Assembly (NCBI GenBank): GCA_021819435.1
Contig: JAKARB010000011.1
Span: 78,493-142,492, forward strand
Source of the DNA: Pseudomonadota bacterium
GTDB taxonomy: Bacteria > Pseudomonadota > Gammaproteobacteria > Burkholderiales > Burkholderiaceae_C
Length of the DNA: 64,000 nucleotides
Reading direction: 5' to 3'
Positions 42,957 through 51,851 of the stretch are shown in pieces. The number at the start of each line of letters is the position of its first letter. Positions within the stretch are counted from its first letter, which is position 1. The position numbers were made by a program, and so were the translations under genes. The notes beneath the pieces are model-generated. The model saw nothing but the letters and a program-made list of their open reading frames with translations. It was not told the origin of the DNA and did no database searches.

Positions 42957-44675
42957 ATGAAGTTCACCCCCCGAGACGTGCCCCCGCGCACCACCTGGGC
43001 CCTGGAGCAGGCAGGCGTGCCACCCCTGCTGGCCCGCCTGTACGCCGCGCGCGGCATCCGCCAGCCAGAAGACCTCGACGACAGCCCGGCCCGCCTGCTG
43101 CCCCCATCGCAGTTGCAGGGCACGCAAGAAGCGGCCCACCTGCTCGCCGACGCCATCGAGCAGGGCCGGCGCATCTGCATCGTGGCCGACTACGACTGCG
43201 ACGGCGCCACCGCCTGCGCCACGGGCCTGCGCGGCCTGATGATGCTGGGCGCCCAGCCTGATCAGGTCGGCTACGTGGTGCCCGACCGCGCCGTGCATGG
43301 CTACGGCCTCACGCCCCCGATCGTCGAGATGGTCAGGCAACGGGGTGCGGACGTGCTCGTCACCGTGGACAACGGCATGGCCAGCCATGAAGCCGTGACG
43401 CTGGCCCGCGCCCAAGGCATGCAGGTGCTCATCACCGACCACCACTTGCCGGTGGTGCTGGACGACGGCACAGTGAGCCTGCCCGACGCAGACGTGATCG
43501 TGAACCCCAACCAGCCCGGTTGCCCCTTTCCCAGCAAGGCCATGGTGGGCGTGGGCGTGATGTTCTACGTGCTGCTGGCCCTGCGTGCCGAGCTGCGCCA
43601 GCGCGGCCGCTTCGACGCCGCCAGCCAGCCGCGCATCGACGCCCTGCTCGACCTGGTGGCGCTGGGCACCATCGCCGACGTGGGCCGGCTCGACGAGAAC
43701 AACCGACGCCTGGTCAGCCAGGGCCTCAAGCGCATCCGAGCGGGCCGCATGCAGCCGGGCATCGCCGCGCTGTTCGCCGCTGCTGGCCGGGACGCCTCGC
43801 GCGCCACCAGCCAGGACTTCGGCTTCGCGCTGGGCCCGCGCGTGAACGCTGCCGGCCGCCTGGCCGAGATGGGCCTGGGCATCGAATGCCTGTTGACCGA
43901 TGACCGCCGCCGCGCCACGGAACTGGCCCGCCAGCTCGACGCCATCAACCGCGAGCGCCGCGAGCTCGAATCCGGCATGCGCGAGCAGGCCGAGCTGCGG
44001 CTCGATTCGCTGATGCCCGAGGGCGAGCCGCCCGCCGCCATTGCCCTGTTCGACCCCGAGTTCCACGAAGGCGTGGTGGGCATCGTGGCCTCGCGCCTGA
44101 AGGACCGCCTGCACCGACCCACCTTCGTCTTCGCGATGGGCCAGGACGGGCTGCTCAAGGGCTCGGGCCGCTCCATCCCTGGCTTTCACCTGCGCGACGC
44201 ACTCGACCTCATCGGCAAGCGCCACCCCGGCTTGCTGCGCCGCTTCGGCGGCCACGCCATGGCGGCGGGTTGCACCATCGGCGAGGATGATTTCGACGTG
44301 TTCGAGCAGGCCCTGGCTCGGGTGGCCACCGAAGGCCTGGACCCCAGCTTGCTGGCGCGCCAACTGCCCACCGACGGCCCCCTGCCCCCCGAGTGCTTCA
44401 CACCCGAGGCCGTGTCGCAACTGGACGAGGCGGTGTGGGGACCGGGCTTCGAAGCACCCGTCTTCAGCGACGAGGTGGAGGTCATCACCCAGCGCCTGGT
44501 GGGCGAGCGCCACCTCAAGCTCAGCCTGCGCATGCAAGGCACGGTGCGCGACGGGATCTGGTTCGGGCGCAGCGAGCCGCTGCCGGCGCGCGCGCAACTG
44601 GCCTACCGCCTCAGCCTGGACGAATTCCAGGGGCGGCAGCGTGTGCAGATGGTGGTGGAAGGCATGGCCGACTGA
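42957..44675 (+). CDS. recJ: Single-stranded-DNA-specific exonuclease RecJ
   Basis: A 572-residue 5'-3' ssDNA exonuclease acting in RecF-type recombination and mismatch repair. DHH-family motifs are all visible: IVADYDCDGATACA, TVDNGMASHEA, ITDHHLP (motif III) and a C-terminal DHHA1 region with GGHAMAAGCTI. The ATG at 42957 gives the canonical N-terminus; the longer overlapping frame is not used. It is convergent with flgN. Confidence 0.95.
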   Translation: MKFTPRDVPPRTTWALEQAGVPPLLARLYAARGIRQPEDLDDSPARLLPPSQLQGTQEAAHLLADAIEQGRRICIVADYDCDGATACATGLRGLMMLGAQPDQVGYVVPDRAVHGYGLTPPIVEMVRQRGADVLVTVDNGMASHEAVTLARAQGMQVLITDHHLPVVLDDGTVSLPDADVIVNPNQPGCPFPSKAMVGVGVMFYVLLALRAELRQRGRFDAASQPRIDALLDLVALGTIADVGRLDENNRRLVSQGLKRIRAGRMQPGIAALFAAAGRDASRATSQDFGFALGPRVNAAGRLAEMGLGIECLLTDDRRRATELARQLDAINRERRELESGMREQAELRLDSLMPEGEPPAAIALFDPEFHEGVVGIVASRLKDRLHRPTFVFAMGQDGLLKGSGRSIPGFHLRDALDLIGKRHPGLLRRFGGHAMAAGCTIGEDDFDVFEQALARVATEGLDPSLLARQLPTDGPLPPECFTPEAVSQLDEAVWGPGFEAPVFSDEVEVITQRLVGERHLKLSLRMQGTVRDGIWFGRSEPLPARAQLAYRLSLDEFQGRQRVQMVVEGMAD

Positions 44676-44698
44676 AATCGGCGGCGACGCAGTGCCAG

Positions 44699-44716
44699 GC
44701 GCCTACACAAAGGCGC
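44699..44716. terminator. Hairpin between convergent recJ and flgN
   Basis: GCGCCT and AGGCGC pair around the 6-nt loop ACACAA in the 60-nt gap between the two convergent genes. There is no T-tract in either direction, so a role in termination is weak. Confidence 0.25.
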
Positions 44717-44735
44717 GTCGGCGATGCCCGAGGCC

Positions 44736-45107
44736 TCAGCGGTAGGCCTGCAGGGCTCGGGCCGTGGCCGTGGTGGCCGGCGGCGCGAACGAGGTGCTTT
44801 CACCCGGGAACAGCATCCCCAAGGTGCGGCCGAACGAGGCCGTGGCGCGGTGAACCGCCTGCTGTTGCTGCATGCAACGGGTGCGCGCCAGCATCAGGCG
44901 CTGCACCAGCTCAGGCGACAGGGCAGAGCCCTCGCCATGGCGCAAGGCCGCCAACGAGCCAGCCAGACATTGCTGCAACCGCTGGGCCTGCCCGTCGATG
45001 CGGTCTGCATCGCCCGATGCCAGCGCCTCGTCCAGGGCGGACAGGTGGGCATCGACCTCGGCCAGGCAGGCCGAGGTGTCGAAAGCGGGCACAGCGGATC
45101 CAGCCAT
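44736..45107 (-). CDS. flgN: FlgN-type flagellar export chaperone
   Basis: A 123-residue, mostly helical protein with an acidic, heptad-like body (LAEVDAHLSALDEALASGDADRI) and no signal peptide. The assignment to FlgN, the chaperone for the hook-filament junction proteins FlgK and FlgL, relies on its position 5 nt downstream of flgM and on length and helical character rather than a strong motif. It is the last gene of the flgM-flgN transcript. Confidence 0.7.
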   Translation of the reverse strand: MAGSAVPAFDTSACLAEVDAHLSALDEALASGDADRIDGQAQRLQQCLAGSLAALRHGEGSALSPELVQRLMLARTRCMQQQQAVHRATASFGRTLGMLFPGESTSFAPPATTATARALQAYR

Positions 45108-45112
45108 CGTCG

Positions 45113-45418
45113 TCAGGCCTGGCCGCGTTGCAGCAGTTCCTTGGCGTTGCTGATCAGCTTGTCAGCGATCACCTCGGCGTCAACCTGGTAGCTGCCGTCG
45201 TCGATGGCTTGCTTGACCTTGGAAACCTTCTCCATGTCGATGACGCCATCGCCGCCGGCCATCAGACCCGTGGCAGAGGTCGACAGCGTGACTTTTGCAC
45301 TCTGATTGACGGGCCCATCGGTGGATGATGCTCGTCCGGAGGCATTCGTCGACGCAGCGCCTTCCGTGCGGCCGGTGACAGCACCGAGCGCCTTGTCAAG
45401 GGGGTTGCCGATTTTCAT
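45113..45418 (-). CDS. flgM: Anti-sigma-28 factor FlgM
   Basis: A 101-residue anti-sigma factor that holds sigma-28 (FliA) inactive until the hook is complete and FlgM is exported. The N-terminus is MKIGNPLDK with a disordered Ser/Thr/Gly-rich half; the sigma-binding C-terminus has DMEKVSKVKQAIDDGSYQVDAEVIADKLI. AGGAGAAC lies 5 nt before the ATG. A probable sigma-28 promoter at 45464-45491 would give the usual class 3 expression. Confidence 0.93.
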   Translation of the reverse strand: MKIGNPLDKALGAVTGRTEGAASTNASGRASSTDGPVNQSAKVTLSTSATGLMAGGDGVIDMEKVSKVKQAIDDGSYQVDAEVIADKLISNAKELLQRGQA

Positions 45419-45463
45419 GATGTTCTCCTAAGACCCGGCGCATGCCGAGTGGTCACATCCGCG

Positions 45464-45491
45464 ATATCGACGCGGCCTTGGCAAGACTTTA
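45464..45491 (-). promoter_or_regulatory. Probable sigma-28 (FliA) promoter of flgM
   Basis: Read on the minus strand, TAAA is followed after 16 nt by GTCGATAT, which matches 6 of 8 positions of the FliA -10 GCCGATAA. The spacer is one nt longer than the consensus 15. It lies 46 nt upstream of the flgM ATG. Confidence 0.5.
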
Positions 45492-45557
45492 GCCTCGAAT
45501 AGCTGGGAACCCCGCCGATAGGGGGGTATTTTGAAAGTTTTTGTCTCAAGCCGTGAC

Positions 45558-46403
45558 TCACAGTGTCACCTCCACCAGGCGCTCACCCACGGGTTGACCG
45601 CAGACGACACGGCCCTGTTCGGTGCGAACGCGGGCGCAGGTGCCTTCGTCACCAGGACTCAGGGCGACGCCCTCGGCGGCCACCATGAACCCCTGGCCCT
45701 TCACGTTCAAGCGGACCGGCTCGCCAGCGGCGAACCACCGGCGGGCCTTCACGTCATCTTGGCGCAGGCTCTGACCGGCCGAGATCGATCGCATCACAGA
45801 GCGCCCGACGATGTCCGATGCGTGCACCAGCGCGGGTGAGACCGAGGCGGCCAGATCGACTTCGGCCTCGGCCACGTCGGACGCCGACACGATGCTGCCC
45901 GGGCGCAAGGGCACGGTCGCGACCAGCGCCGGCCCCCAGACCTTGACCTGCACCGGCCAGTAAACATTCCAGCGCACCGGGCCCTGCTCGCAGCGCAAGC
46001 CCACCCGGGTGCGGCCCAGCAGCGGCGCGCCATCGGGCACGTAGGCCTTCACGCGGTCGCACGGCGCCAGGCGGATGCGCGGATCCAACTGCCCCAGGCT
46101 GACTTCGATGCGCGGGGGCTGCTTCTTCGCGGCCTTGCCACCTTGGCCCTGCCCTGGAGCCTGGCCTTCGGCACCGAGCGACTCGGCGATTTTCGGCAGC
46201 GGCTGTTGCTTGAGCAGGTTCTCGACCTGCGCCTGCAAGCCCTGGTTGGCGGCGCTGCCGTCGTCGGCCAGCGCTGCGGGCACCCCCACCGTCCAGCCCG
46301 CCAGACAGGCGCTCAGCCAGGCCGCCGCCCACGCCATGGCGGCGCCCAGCCCACGGGGGCGGCGCGCGTGATGTGCTTGGGTGAGGCGGATGAGGTGGTC
46401 CAT
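45558..46403 (-). CDS. flgA: Flagellar P-ring assembly protein FlgA
   Basis: A 281-residue periplasmic chaperone for P-ring (FlgI) assembly. A signal peptide covers about residues 20-45 (AAWLSACLAGWTVGVPAALA). The C-terminal SAF/ChapFlgA domain includes VPLRPGSIVSASDVAEAEVD, GRSVMRSISAGQSLRQDDVKARRWF and VAAEGVALSPGDEGTCARVRT. The ATG at 46403 was chosen because earlier in-frame starts run through the FlhDC-type box. It is divergent from flgB. Confidence 0.9.
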   Translation of the reverse strand: MDHLIRLTQAHHARRPRGLGAAMAWAAAWLSACLAGWTVGVPAALADDGSAANQGLQAQVENLLKQQPLPKIAESLGAEGQAPGQGQGGKAAKKQPPRIEVSLGQLDPRIRLAPCDRVKAYVPDGAPLLGRTRVGLRCEQGPVRWNVYWPVQVKVWGPALVATVPLRPGSIVSASDVAEAEVDLAASVSPALVHASDIVGRSVMRSISAGQSLRQDDVKARRWFAAGEPVRLNVKGQGFMVAAEGVALSPGDEGTCARVRTEQGRVVCGQPVGERLVEVTL

Positions 46404-46434
46404 GCCGCCAATGTAGGCAGCCTCCGCATCGCGC

Positions 46435-46478
46435 AAGGGCGGGAAATAGGGGCCGTTTGGTGCGCTATTCCGGCTCAT
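46435..46478. promoter_or_regulatory. FlhDC-type box between flgA and flgB
   Basis: AAGGGCGGGAAATAGGG (46435-46451) and, inverted, ATGAGCCGGAATAGCGC (46478-46462) resemble the FlhD4C2 half-site with its GGAAATAGCG core. They are separated by 10 nt, as in the enterobacterial consensus (two 17-18 bp inverted repeats, 10-11 bp apart). The site lies 31 nt before flgA and 88 nt before flgB, so it could activate both directions. Confidence 0.6.
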
Positions 46479-46566
46479 GTTCCGGCGGACAAGGATCAAC
46501 ATCCCCATCACGCTGCGTCGACCTGCATCCCGCCCTTCGGGAAGCAGTCCGCCGGAGGATGCCCAC

Positions 46567-47007
46567 ATGCTGAACCGATTGACCGACTCGCTGAACTTCC
46601 AGGCCACCGCGCTCAACCTGCGGTCGGAGCGCCAGCGCCTGATCGCCAGCAACATCGCCAACGCCGACACCCCCGGCTACGTAGCGCGCGACTTCGATTT
46701 CTCGCAGGCCCTGAGCCAGGCCACCGGCCAGCGCTCGGCAGGCACCAGCAGCCTGGCGCCGGCCACCGTCCGACCGAGCAGCAGCCACGCCGGCCACCTG
46801 GGCCTGGACGGCCGCCCCGCCGACGCCAGCAACGCCGAGCCCTCGCTGAATTACGCCACCAACGCCCAGACCAACCTGGACAACAACACGGTGGACATGA
46901 ACCGCGAACGCGCCAGCTTCGTGGACAACACCGTGCGCTACGAGGCCACCCTGCGCTTCATCAACGGCACGGTGCGCACGCTCAACACGGCCATCACCGG
47001 CCAATGA
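46567..47007 (+). CDS. flgB: Flagellar proximal rod protein FlgB
   Basis: A 146-residue proximal rod protein. The rod/hook signature IASNIANADTPGYVARDFDF is near residue 28 and the C-terminal helix ends with RYEATLRFINGTVRTLNTAI, the axial-protein coiled-coil. GGAGG lies 8 nt before the ATG. First gene of the flgBCDEFGHIJKL operon, downstream of the FlhDC-type box. Confidence 0.95.
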   Translation: MLNRLTDSLNFQATALNLRSERQRLIASNIANADTPGYVARDFDFSQALSQATGQRSAGTSSLAPATVRPSSSHAGHLGLDGRPADASNAEPSLNYATNAQTNLDNNTVDMNRERASFVDNTVRYEATLRFINGTVRTLNTAITGQ

Positions 47008-47027
47008 GGCCTTGAGAGGAGATCCAG

Positions 47028-47438
47028 ATGTCGATGTTCAAGATCTTCAACGTGTCGGGCAGCGCGGTCAGCGCGCAAAGCCAACGCCTCAACGTGGTGG
47101 CCTCGAACCTGGCCAACGCCGACACCGTGGCCGGCCCCGATCGCCAGGCCTACAAGGCACGTCAGGTGGTTTTCAGCACCACGCCCATGGGCGACGTGGG
47201 CACCGCTGGCGTGCAGGTCTCGCAGATCACGGAAGACAACACCCCGGGCCGCCGCCAGTTCGACCCCAAGCACCCGCAGGCCGATGCCGAGGGCTACGTC
47301 ACCTACAGCAACGTCAACGCCGTGGAAGAGATGGTCAACATGATCTCGGCCTCGCGTTCGTACCAGAACAACATTGAGGTCATGAACACGGCGAAGACGC
47401 TGCTGAGCAAGACGCTGCAGATGGGACAAGGTAACTGA
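47028..47438 (+). CDS. flgC: Flagellar proximal rod protein FlgC
   Basis: A 136-residue rod protein. It has the axial-family motif VVASNLANADTVAGPDRQAYK near the N-terminus and NVNAVEEMVNMISASRSYQNNIEVMNTAKTLL at the C-terminus. GAGAGGAG precedes the ATG. It follows flgB by 20 nt and is the expected size. Confidence 0.96.
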   Translation: MSMFKIFNVSGSAVSAQSQRLNVVASNLANADTVAGPDRQAYKARQVVFSTTPMGDVGTAGVQVSQITEDNTPGRRQFDPKHPQADAEGYVTYSNVNAVEEMVNMISASRSYQNNIEVMNTAKTLLSKTLQMGQGN

Positions 47439-47440
47439 TC

Positions 47441-48097
47441 ATGAGCACCGCCGTCACCAACAACACCGCCACGAGCAACACCAGCTCGGCCGCGACCGGC
47501 AACAAGTCGACGACGAACGCCGATGCGCAGGACCGCTTCCTCAAGCTCCTGGTCACGCAGATGCAGAACCAGGACCCGCTCAACCCCATGGACAACGCCC
47601 AGGTGACGAGCCAGATGGCCCAGATCAACACGGTCACGGGCATCGAGAAGCTCAACACCTCCATGACAAGCATGAGCACCAGCATGAACAACATGCAGAT
47701 GCTGCAAGGCTCGTCGCTGGTGGGCCGAGGCGTGCTGTTCGAAGGCAACCAGCTTTTCGTCAACAGCGAGGGCAAGGCCTCGGCCGGCTACAACCTCGAA
47801 GGCAACGCCGCCAACGTGCGCATCGACGTGGTCAATTCGTCGGGCACCGTCATCGACTCCATCACCGAGACGAACAAAAGCGCCGGCCGCCAGGGCTTCG
47901 ATTGGACGCCGCCAGCCGGCACACCGACCAGCGGCCTGAAGTTCCAGGTGACCGCCACCACCAATGGCAAGGCCGTCAAGGCCACGCCGATGATGGGCAG
48001 CGCCGTCAGCGCCATCAACACCAACGAAGGCACCCTCAACCTCGAACTGGCCAACGGACTCACCATCCAGTACAGCCAGGTCAAGGCCGTGTCTTGA
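47441..48097 (+). CDS. flgD: Flagellar hook-capping protein FlgD
   Basis: A 218-residue hook-scaffolding protein. The N-terminal conserved segment DRFLKLLVTQMQNQDPLNPMDNAQVTSQMAQ is present, followed by FlgD Ig-like and tudor-like regions (GFDWTPPAGTPTSGLKFQV). It caps the growing hook and is later replaced. ATG starts 2 nt after the flgC stop. Confidence 0.95.
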   Translation: MSTAVTNNTATSNTSSAATGNKSTTNADAQDRFLKLLVTQMQNQDPLNPMDNAQVTSQMAQINTVTGIEKLNTSMTSMSTSMNNMQMLQGSSLVGRGVLFEGNQLFVNSEGKASAGYNLEGNAANVRIDVVNSSGTVIDSITETNKSAGRQGFDWTPPAGTPTSGLKFQVTATTNGKAVKATPMMGSAVSAINTNEGTLNLELANGLTIQYSQVKAVS

Positions 48098-48137
48098 TCC
48101 ACCGCCCCTCTCAGCAGCACCCCGAAAGGACAAGAAC

Positions 48138-49460
48138 ATGGGTTTCCAACAAGGTCTCTCCGGTCTGAACATTTCCAGCAAAGCGCTGGAGGTCATCGGC
48201 AACAACGTGGCCAACGCCAACACCTTTGGCGCCAAGGCCTCGCGTGCCGAGTTCGCCGACATGTACGCGGCCTCCCTGGGCGGTGCGGGCAACAACGGCA
48301 TCGGCATCGGCGCCCGCGTGGCGGCCGTCGCCCAGCAGTTCACGCAGGGCAACATCTCCACCACGTCCAACAACCTGGACCTGGCCATCAACGGGCGCGG
48401 CTTCTTCGCGCTGGCCACCGACCAGGGTGAAACCGTCTACTCGCGCAATGGCCAGTTCAAGCGCGACAGCGAAGGCTTCATCATCAACAACGAGCAGCAC
48501 AAGCTGCTGGGCCAGGCCCTCGACGACACCGGTGCCCCCGCTGGTCCGGCCGGCTCGCCCATCCGCCTGAGCAACGATGGTTCGCCGCCAGAAACGGCCA
48601 AGGCCATCACGATGACGGCCAACCTGGACGCGCGCGCCAAGACCATCGACTCGGCCATCGCGGTCGACTTTTCGAACTCGAAGAGCTACAACTTCGTGAC
48701 CTCGCAGACCGTCTACGGCGACAACGGCGCGCCCGTGGCCCTGAACTATTACTTCCGCAAGGTGGCGGACGCCGTGGCGGAAGACCTCTCAGCCACCCCG
48801 CCCGTGGCCGCTCAAGGCGCCACCTGGGACATCTACGTGACCGCCGACGGCAACACCAACGCCGCCTCGATCAACCCGCCCGGTGCCGCCACCACCACGC
48901 CCCCCCCAACGCCGCTGCCCATCGGCCAGATCATCTTCAACGCGGACGGCTCGTTGCCCACCAACACCGTGCTCAACATGCCCGACATCCCGGGCGGCAA
49001 AAACGGCCAGCCGCTGGTCGGTGTGACCTTCGACATGTCGGCCTCGACCGAGTACTCGGGCAACTACGCCGTCACCAACCTGATCGGCGGCGGCTATGGC
49101 GCGGGCAACCTGTCGGACTTCATCATCGAGTCGGACGGCACCGTCAAGGCCCGTTACACCAACGGCCAGTCCAAGGCCCTTGCCCGCGTTCAGCTCGCCG
49201 ACTTTCGCAACCTCAACGGCTTGCAACCGGTCGGCGCCAACGAGTGGAAAGCCACCAATGCTTCGGGCGAACCCCTGCCGCTGGGCTCGCCCGGCAGCGG
49301 CGTCTACGGTCTCTTGCAGTCCGGCGCATTGGAAGAATCCAACGTGGACCTGACCGGCGAGTTGGTCAACATGATCGTGGCGCAACGCACCTACCAGGCC
49401 AACGCGCAGACCATCAAGACCGAGGACCAGGTGCTTCAGACGCTGGTGAACCTGCGTTGA
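48138..49460 (+). CDS. flgE: Flagellar hook protein FlgE
   Basis: A 440-residue hook subunit. The N-terminus GFQQGLSGLNISSKALEVIGNNVANANT and C-terminus ESNVDLTGELVNMIVAQRTYQANAQTIKTEDQVLQTLVNLR are diagnostic axial helices. The central D2-type region is of moderate length with a Pro/Thr stretch (PPGAATTTPPPTPLP). A gap of 40 nt separates it from flgD, with AAAGGACAAG before the ATG. Confidence 0.95.
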   Translation: MGFQQGLSGLNISSKALEVIGNNVANANTFGAKASRAEFADMYAASLGGAGNNGIGIGARVAAVAQQFTQGNISTTSNNLDLAINGRGFFALATDQGETVYSRNGQFKRDSEGFIINNEQHKLLGQALDDTGAPAGPAGSPIRLSNDGSPPETAKAITMTANLDARAKTIDSAIAVDFSNSKSYNFVTSQTVYGDNGAPVALNYYFRKVADAVAEDLSATPPVAAQGATWDIYVTADGNTNAASINPPGAATTTPPPTPLPIGQIIFNADGSLPTNTVLNMPDIPGGKNGQPLVGVTFDMSASTEYSGNYAVTNLIGGGYGAGNLSDFIIESDGTVKARYTNGQSKALARVQLADFRNLNGLQPVGANEWKATNASGEPLPLGSPGSGVYGLLQSGALEESNVDLTGELVNMIVAQRTYQANAQTIKTEDQVLQTLVNLR

Positions 49461-49524
49461 CGCGACGCTGACAAGCCCGATTCCAGGCGCCTGACCCGAG
49501 CGAACACAGCCACCGGAGCACACC

Positions 49525-50259
49525 ATGGACCGCATGATCTACCTCAGCATGGGTGGCGCGAAGGCCAACTTCGCCCAACAAGAGGTGCTGGCCAACAACC
49601 TGGCCAACGTCAGCACCACGGGCTTTCGCGCCGAGCTGCATGCCCTGCGCGCCGTGCCCGTGCGCGGCGATGGTGCCTCGACCCGCGTCTATTCGCTGGA
49701 AACCACCGTCGGCTACGACGAAAGCGCCGGCAACATCACGCCGACCAACCGCCCGCTGGACGTGGCGATCATGGGCAAGTCGTGGATGTCGGTGCAGGGG
49801 TTGGATGGCACCGAGGCCTACTCGCGCGCCGGCCACCTGATGACCGACAACCAGGGCGTCCTGATGACGGCCGATGGCCTGCAGGTGCTGGGCGATGGCG
49901 GCCCCATCACCATCCCCCCGGGCACCGAGCCCAGCATCGCGCCCGATGGCACCGTGAGCGCGCGGGCGCGCAATGGCACCAGCCAGAACGTGGGCCGCAT
50001 CAAGCTGGTGACGCCGGAGGCCAAGCTGAAACGCGGCGAGGACGGCCTGTTCCGGCCCGCCGATGGCGCCCCGCTGCCCCTGGACACAACCGCCCGGCTG
50101 CAAGACGGCGCGCTCGAAGGCTCGAACGTCAACCCCATCGAGACCACCGTGCAGATGATCGCTTCGCAACGGCAGTACGACACGCAAATGCGCATGCTGC
50201 AAACCGCTGAGCAAAACGAGAAGACCGCGGCCCAGTTGCTGTCGGCCAACGGCGCTTGA
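49525..50259 (+). CDS. flgF: Flagellar rod protein FlgF
   Basis: A 244-residue proximal rod subunit. It opens with MDRMIYLSMGGAKANFAQQEVLANNLANVSTTGF and closes with ESNVNPIE-like GSNVNPIETTVQMIASQRQYDTQMRMLQTAEQNE, both typical of FlgF. CCACCGGAG lies before the ATG. It follows flgE by 64 nt. Confidence 0.95.
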   Translation: MDRMIYLSMGGAKANFAQQEVLANNLANVSTTGFRAELHALRAVPVRGDGASTRVYSLETTVGYDESAGNITPTNRPLDVAIMGKSWMSVQGLDGTEAYSRAGHLMTDNQGVLMTADGLQVLGDGGPITIPPGTEPSIAPDGTVSARARNGTSQNVGRIKLVTPEAKLKRGEDGLFRPADGAPLPLDTTARLQDGALEGSNVNPIETTVQMIASQRQYDTQMRMLQTAEQNEKTAAQLLSANGA

Positions 50260-50298
50260 GCCTGATGAGCAACGGCTGCAAGCCGAAGGAGTTTCACC

Positions 50299-51084
50299 AT
50301 GATGCGTTCCCTGTGGGTATCGAAGTCCGGCATGGAAGCCCAGCAAACCCAGCTGGACCACATCTCCAACAACCTGGCCAACAGCGGCACCAACGGCTTC
50401 AAGCAGACGCACGCGGTCTTCGAGGACCTCATGTACCAGAACCTGCGGCAAAGCGGTGCCAACAGTTCCGACCAGACCACGCTGCCAACCGGCCTGCAAG
50501 CCGGCCTGGGCGTGCGCGCGGTGGCCTCTTCGCGCCAGTTCACGCAGGGCAACCTGCAACAGACGGGCAACAACCTGGACGTGGCCATCCAGGGCAAGGG
50601 CTTTTTCGAAGTCACCCTGCCGGACGGCACCATCGGCTACACCCGTGACGGCGCTTTCCAGATCGACAACCAGGGCCGCCTGGTCACCAACAACGGCTAC
50701 CCGGTGAACATCGGTGGCGGCACCATCCCTGTCAACGCCACCCAGGTCACCATCGGCAACGACGGCGTCATCACCGCCAACGTGCCGGGCACGACGGCCG
50801 TGCAGCGCGTCGGCCAGTTCCAGCTGTCGACCTTCGTCAACCCCAACGGGCTGGACCCGAAGGGCCAGAACTACTTTCAGGAAACCGAGGCCTCGGGCCA
50901 GCCGCAAACCGGCAACCCCGCTTCGGACGAACGCGGCAGCCTGTCACAGGGTTTCGTGGAAACATCGAACGTCAACGTGGTGCAGGAGCTGGTGATGATG
51001 ATCCAGACCCAGCGCGCCTACGAGCTCAACTCCAAGGCCATCCAGACCTCGGATCAGATGCTGCAGAAGCTGGGGCAGCTGTGA
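50299..51084 (+). CDS. flgG: Flagellar distal rod protein FlgG
   Basis: A 261-residue distal rod subunit. SLWVSKSGMEAQQTQLDHISNNLANSGTNGFKQ at the N-terminus and NVNVVQELVMMIQTQRAYELNSKAIQTSDQMLQKL at the C-terminus identify it, and the length is exactly usual. Two adjacent ATG codons (50299 and 50302) are possible starts. Its stop overlaps the start of flgH. Confidence 0.96.
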   Translation: MMRSLWVSKSGMEAQQTQLDHISNNLANSGTNGFKQTHAVFEDLMYQNLRQSGANSSDQTTLPTGLQAGLGVRAVASSRQFTQGNLQQTGNNLDVAIQGKGFFEVTLPDGTIGYTRDGAFQIDNQGRLVTNNGYPVNIGGGTIPVNATQVTIGNDGVITANVPGTTAVQRVGQFQLSTFVNPNGLDPKGQNYFQETEASGQPQTGNPASDERGSLSQGFVETSNVNVVQELVMMIQTQRAYELNSKAIQTSDQMLQKLGQL

Positions 51085-51809
51085 TGACGGCCGCCTGCTT
51101 GATCACGTTGAGCCCACTGGGACGGTTGAATCGATTGCGCCGTTTCGCAGGCCTGGCCATCGTCACCGGCGCCGCGTTCGGCCTGGCCGGCTGCGAGGTG
51201 ATGAACCCGCGCGTCGACGTGATGCAGCCCACCCAGGTGCGTCCGGTGGCTGGGGCCTATGCGCCGGTCAACAACGGCTCGCTGTTCCAGGCCGCAGGCT
51301 ACCGGCCGCTGTACGAAAGCCACCGCGCGCGCATGGTGGGCGACATCATCACCATCCAGATCAGCGAAACCGTCTCGGCCAAGCAGGCAACCACCAGCTC
51401 GATCGAGAAGAAGGGTTCGGTCAACAGCAGCATCACGGCGGTGCCACTGGCCAACGTGTCTCAACTGGCCAAACTCGGTGCCGAAGGCAGCGGCAACAAC
51501 AAGTTCGATGGCAAGGGCAGCAGCGAGGCCGTCGGCACCTTTACGGGCTCGATCACCACCACGGTGGTCGAGGTGCTGCCCAATGGGCACTTGATTGTGT
51601 CGGGTGAAAAGCAGATTGGCGTGGCGAAAAACGTCGACGTGCTGCGGTTTTCGGGGCAGGTTGACCCCTACACCATCCAGCCGGGCAACCTCGTGATGTC
51701 CAGCCAGGTGGCCAACGTGCGGGTCGAGCAGATGGGCCGAGGGCAGCAGCAGGAAGCCCAAGGAATAGGCTGGTTGGCGCGGTTCTTTTTGAGCGTCTCG
51801 CCCTTCTAA
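51081..51809 (+). CDS. flgH: Flagellar L-ring lipoprotein FlgH
   Basis: A ~242-residue outer-membrane lipoprotein forming the L-ring. The signal peptide ends in the lipobox GLAGC near residue 36. The conserved VGDIITIQISETVSAKQA and the C-terminal GWLARFFLSVSPF are typical. The start is GTG at 51081 or ATG at 51084; both overlap the flgG stop. An unusually long polar N-terminal region precedes the hydrophobic segment, so an internal start is possible. Confidence 0.93.
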   Translation: MMTAACLITLSPLGRLNRLRRFAGLAIVTGAAFGLAGCEVMNPRVDVMQPTQVRPVAGAYAPVNNGSLFQAAGYRPLYESHRARMVGDIITIQISETVSAKQATTSSIEKKGSVNSSITAVPLANVSQLAKLGAEGSGNNKFDGKGSSEAVGTFTGSITTTVVEVLPNGHLIVSGEKQIGVAKNVDVLRFSGQVDPYTIQPGNLVMSSQVANVRVEQMGRGQQQEAQGIGWLARFFLSVSPF

Positions 51810-51851
51810 AGGTCCGGAAAATGGAGCCGAGTCCCCCCTGGAATCGGCGCC

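Noticed and set aside
45495..45520. GCCGATA on the plus strand as a sigma-28 promoter
   Set aside because: The -35 position reads TCGA rather than TAAA and no plus-strand gene follows; flgM and flgA lie on the other strand.
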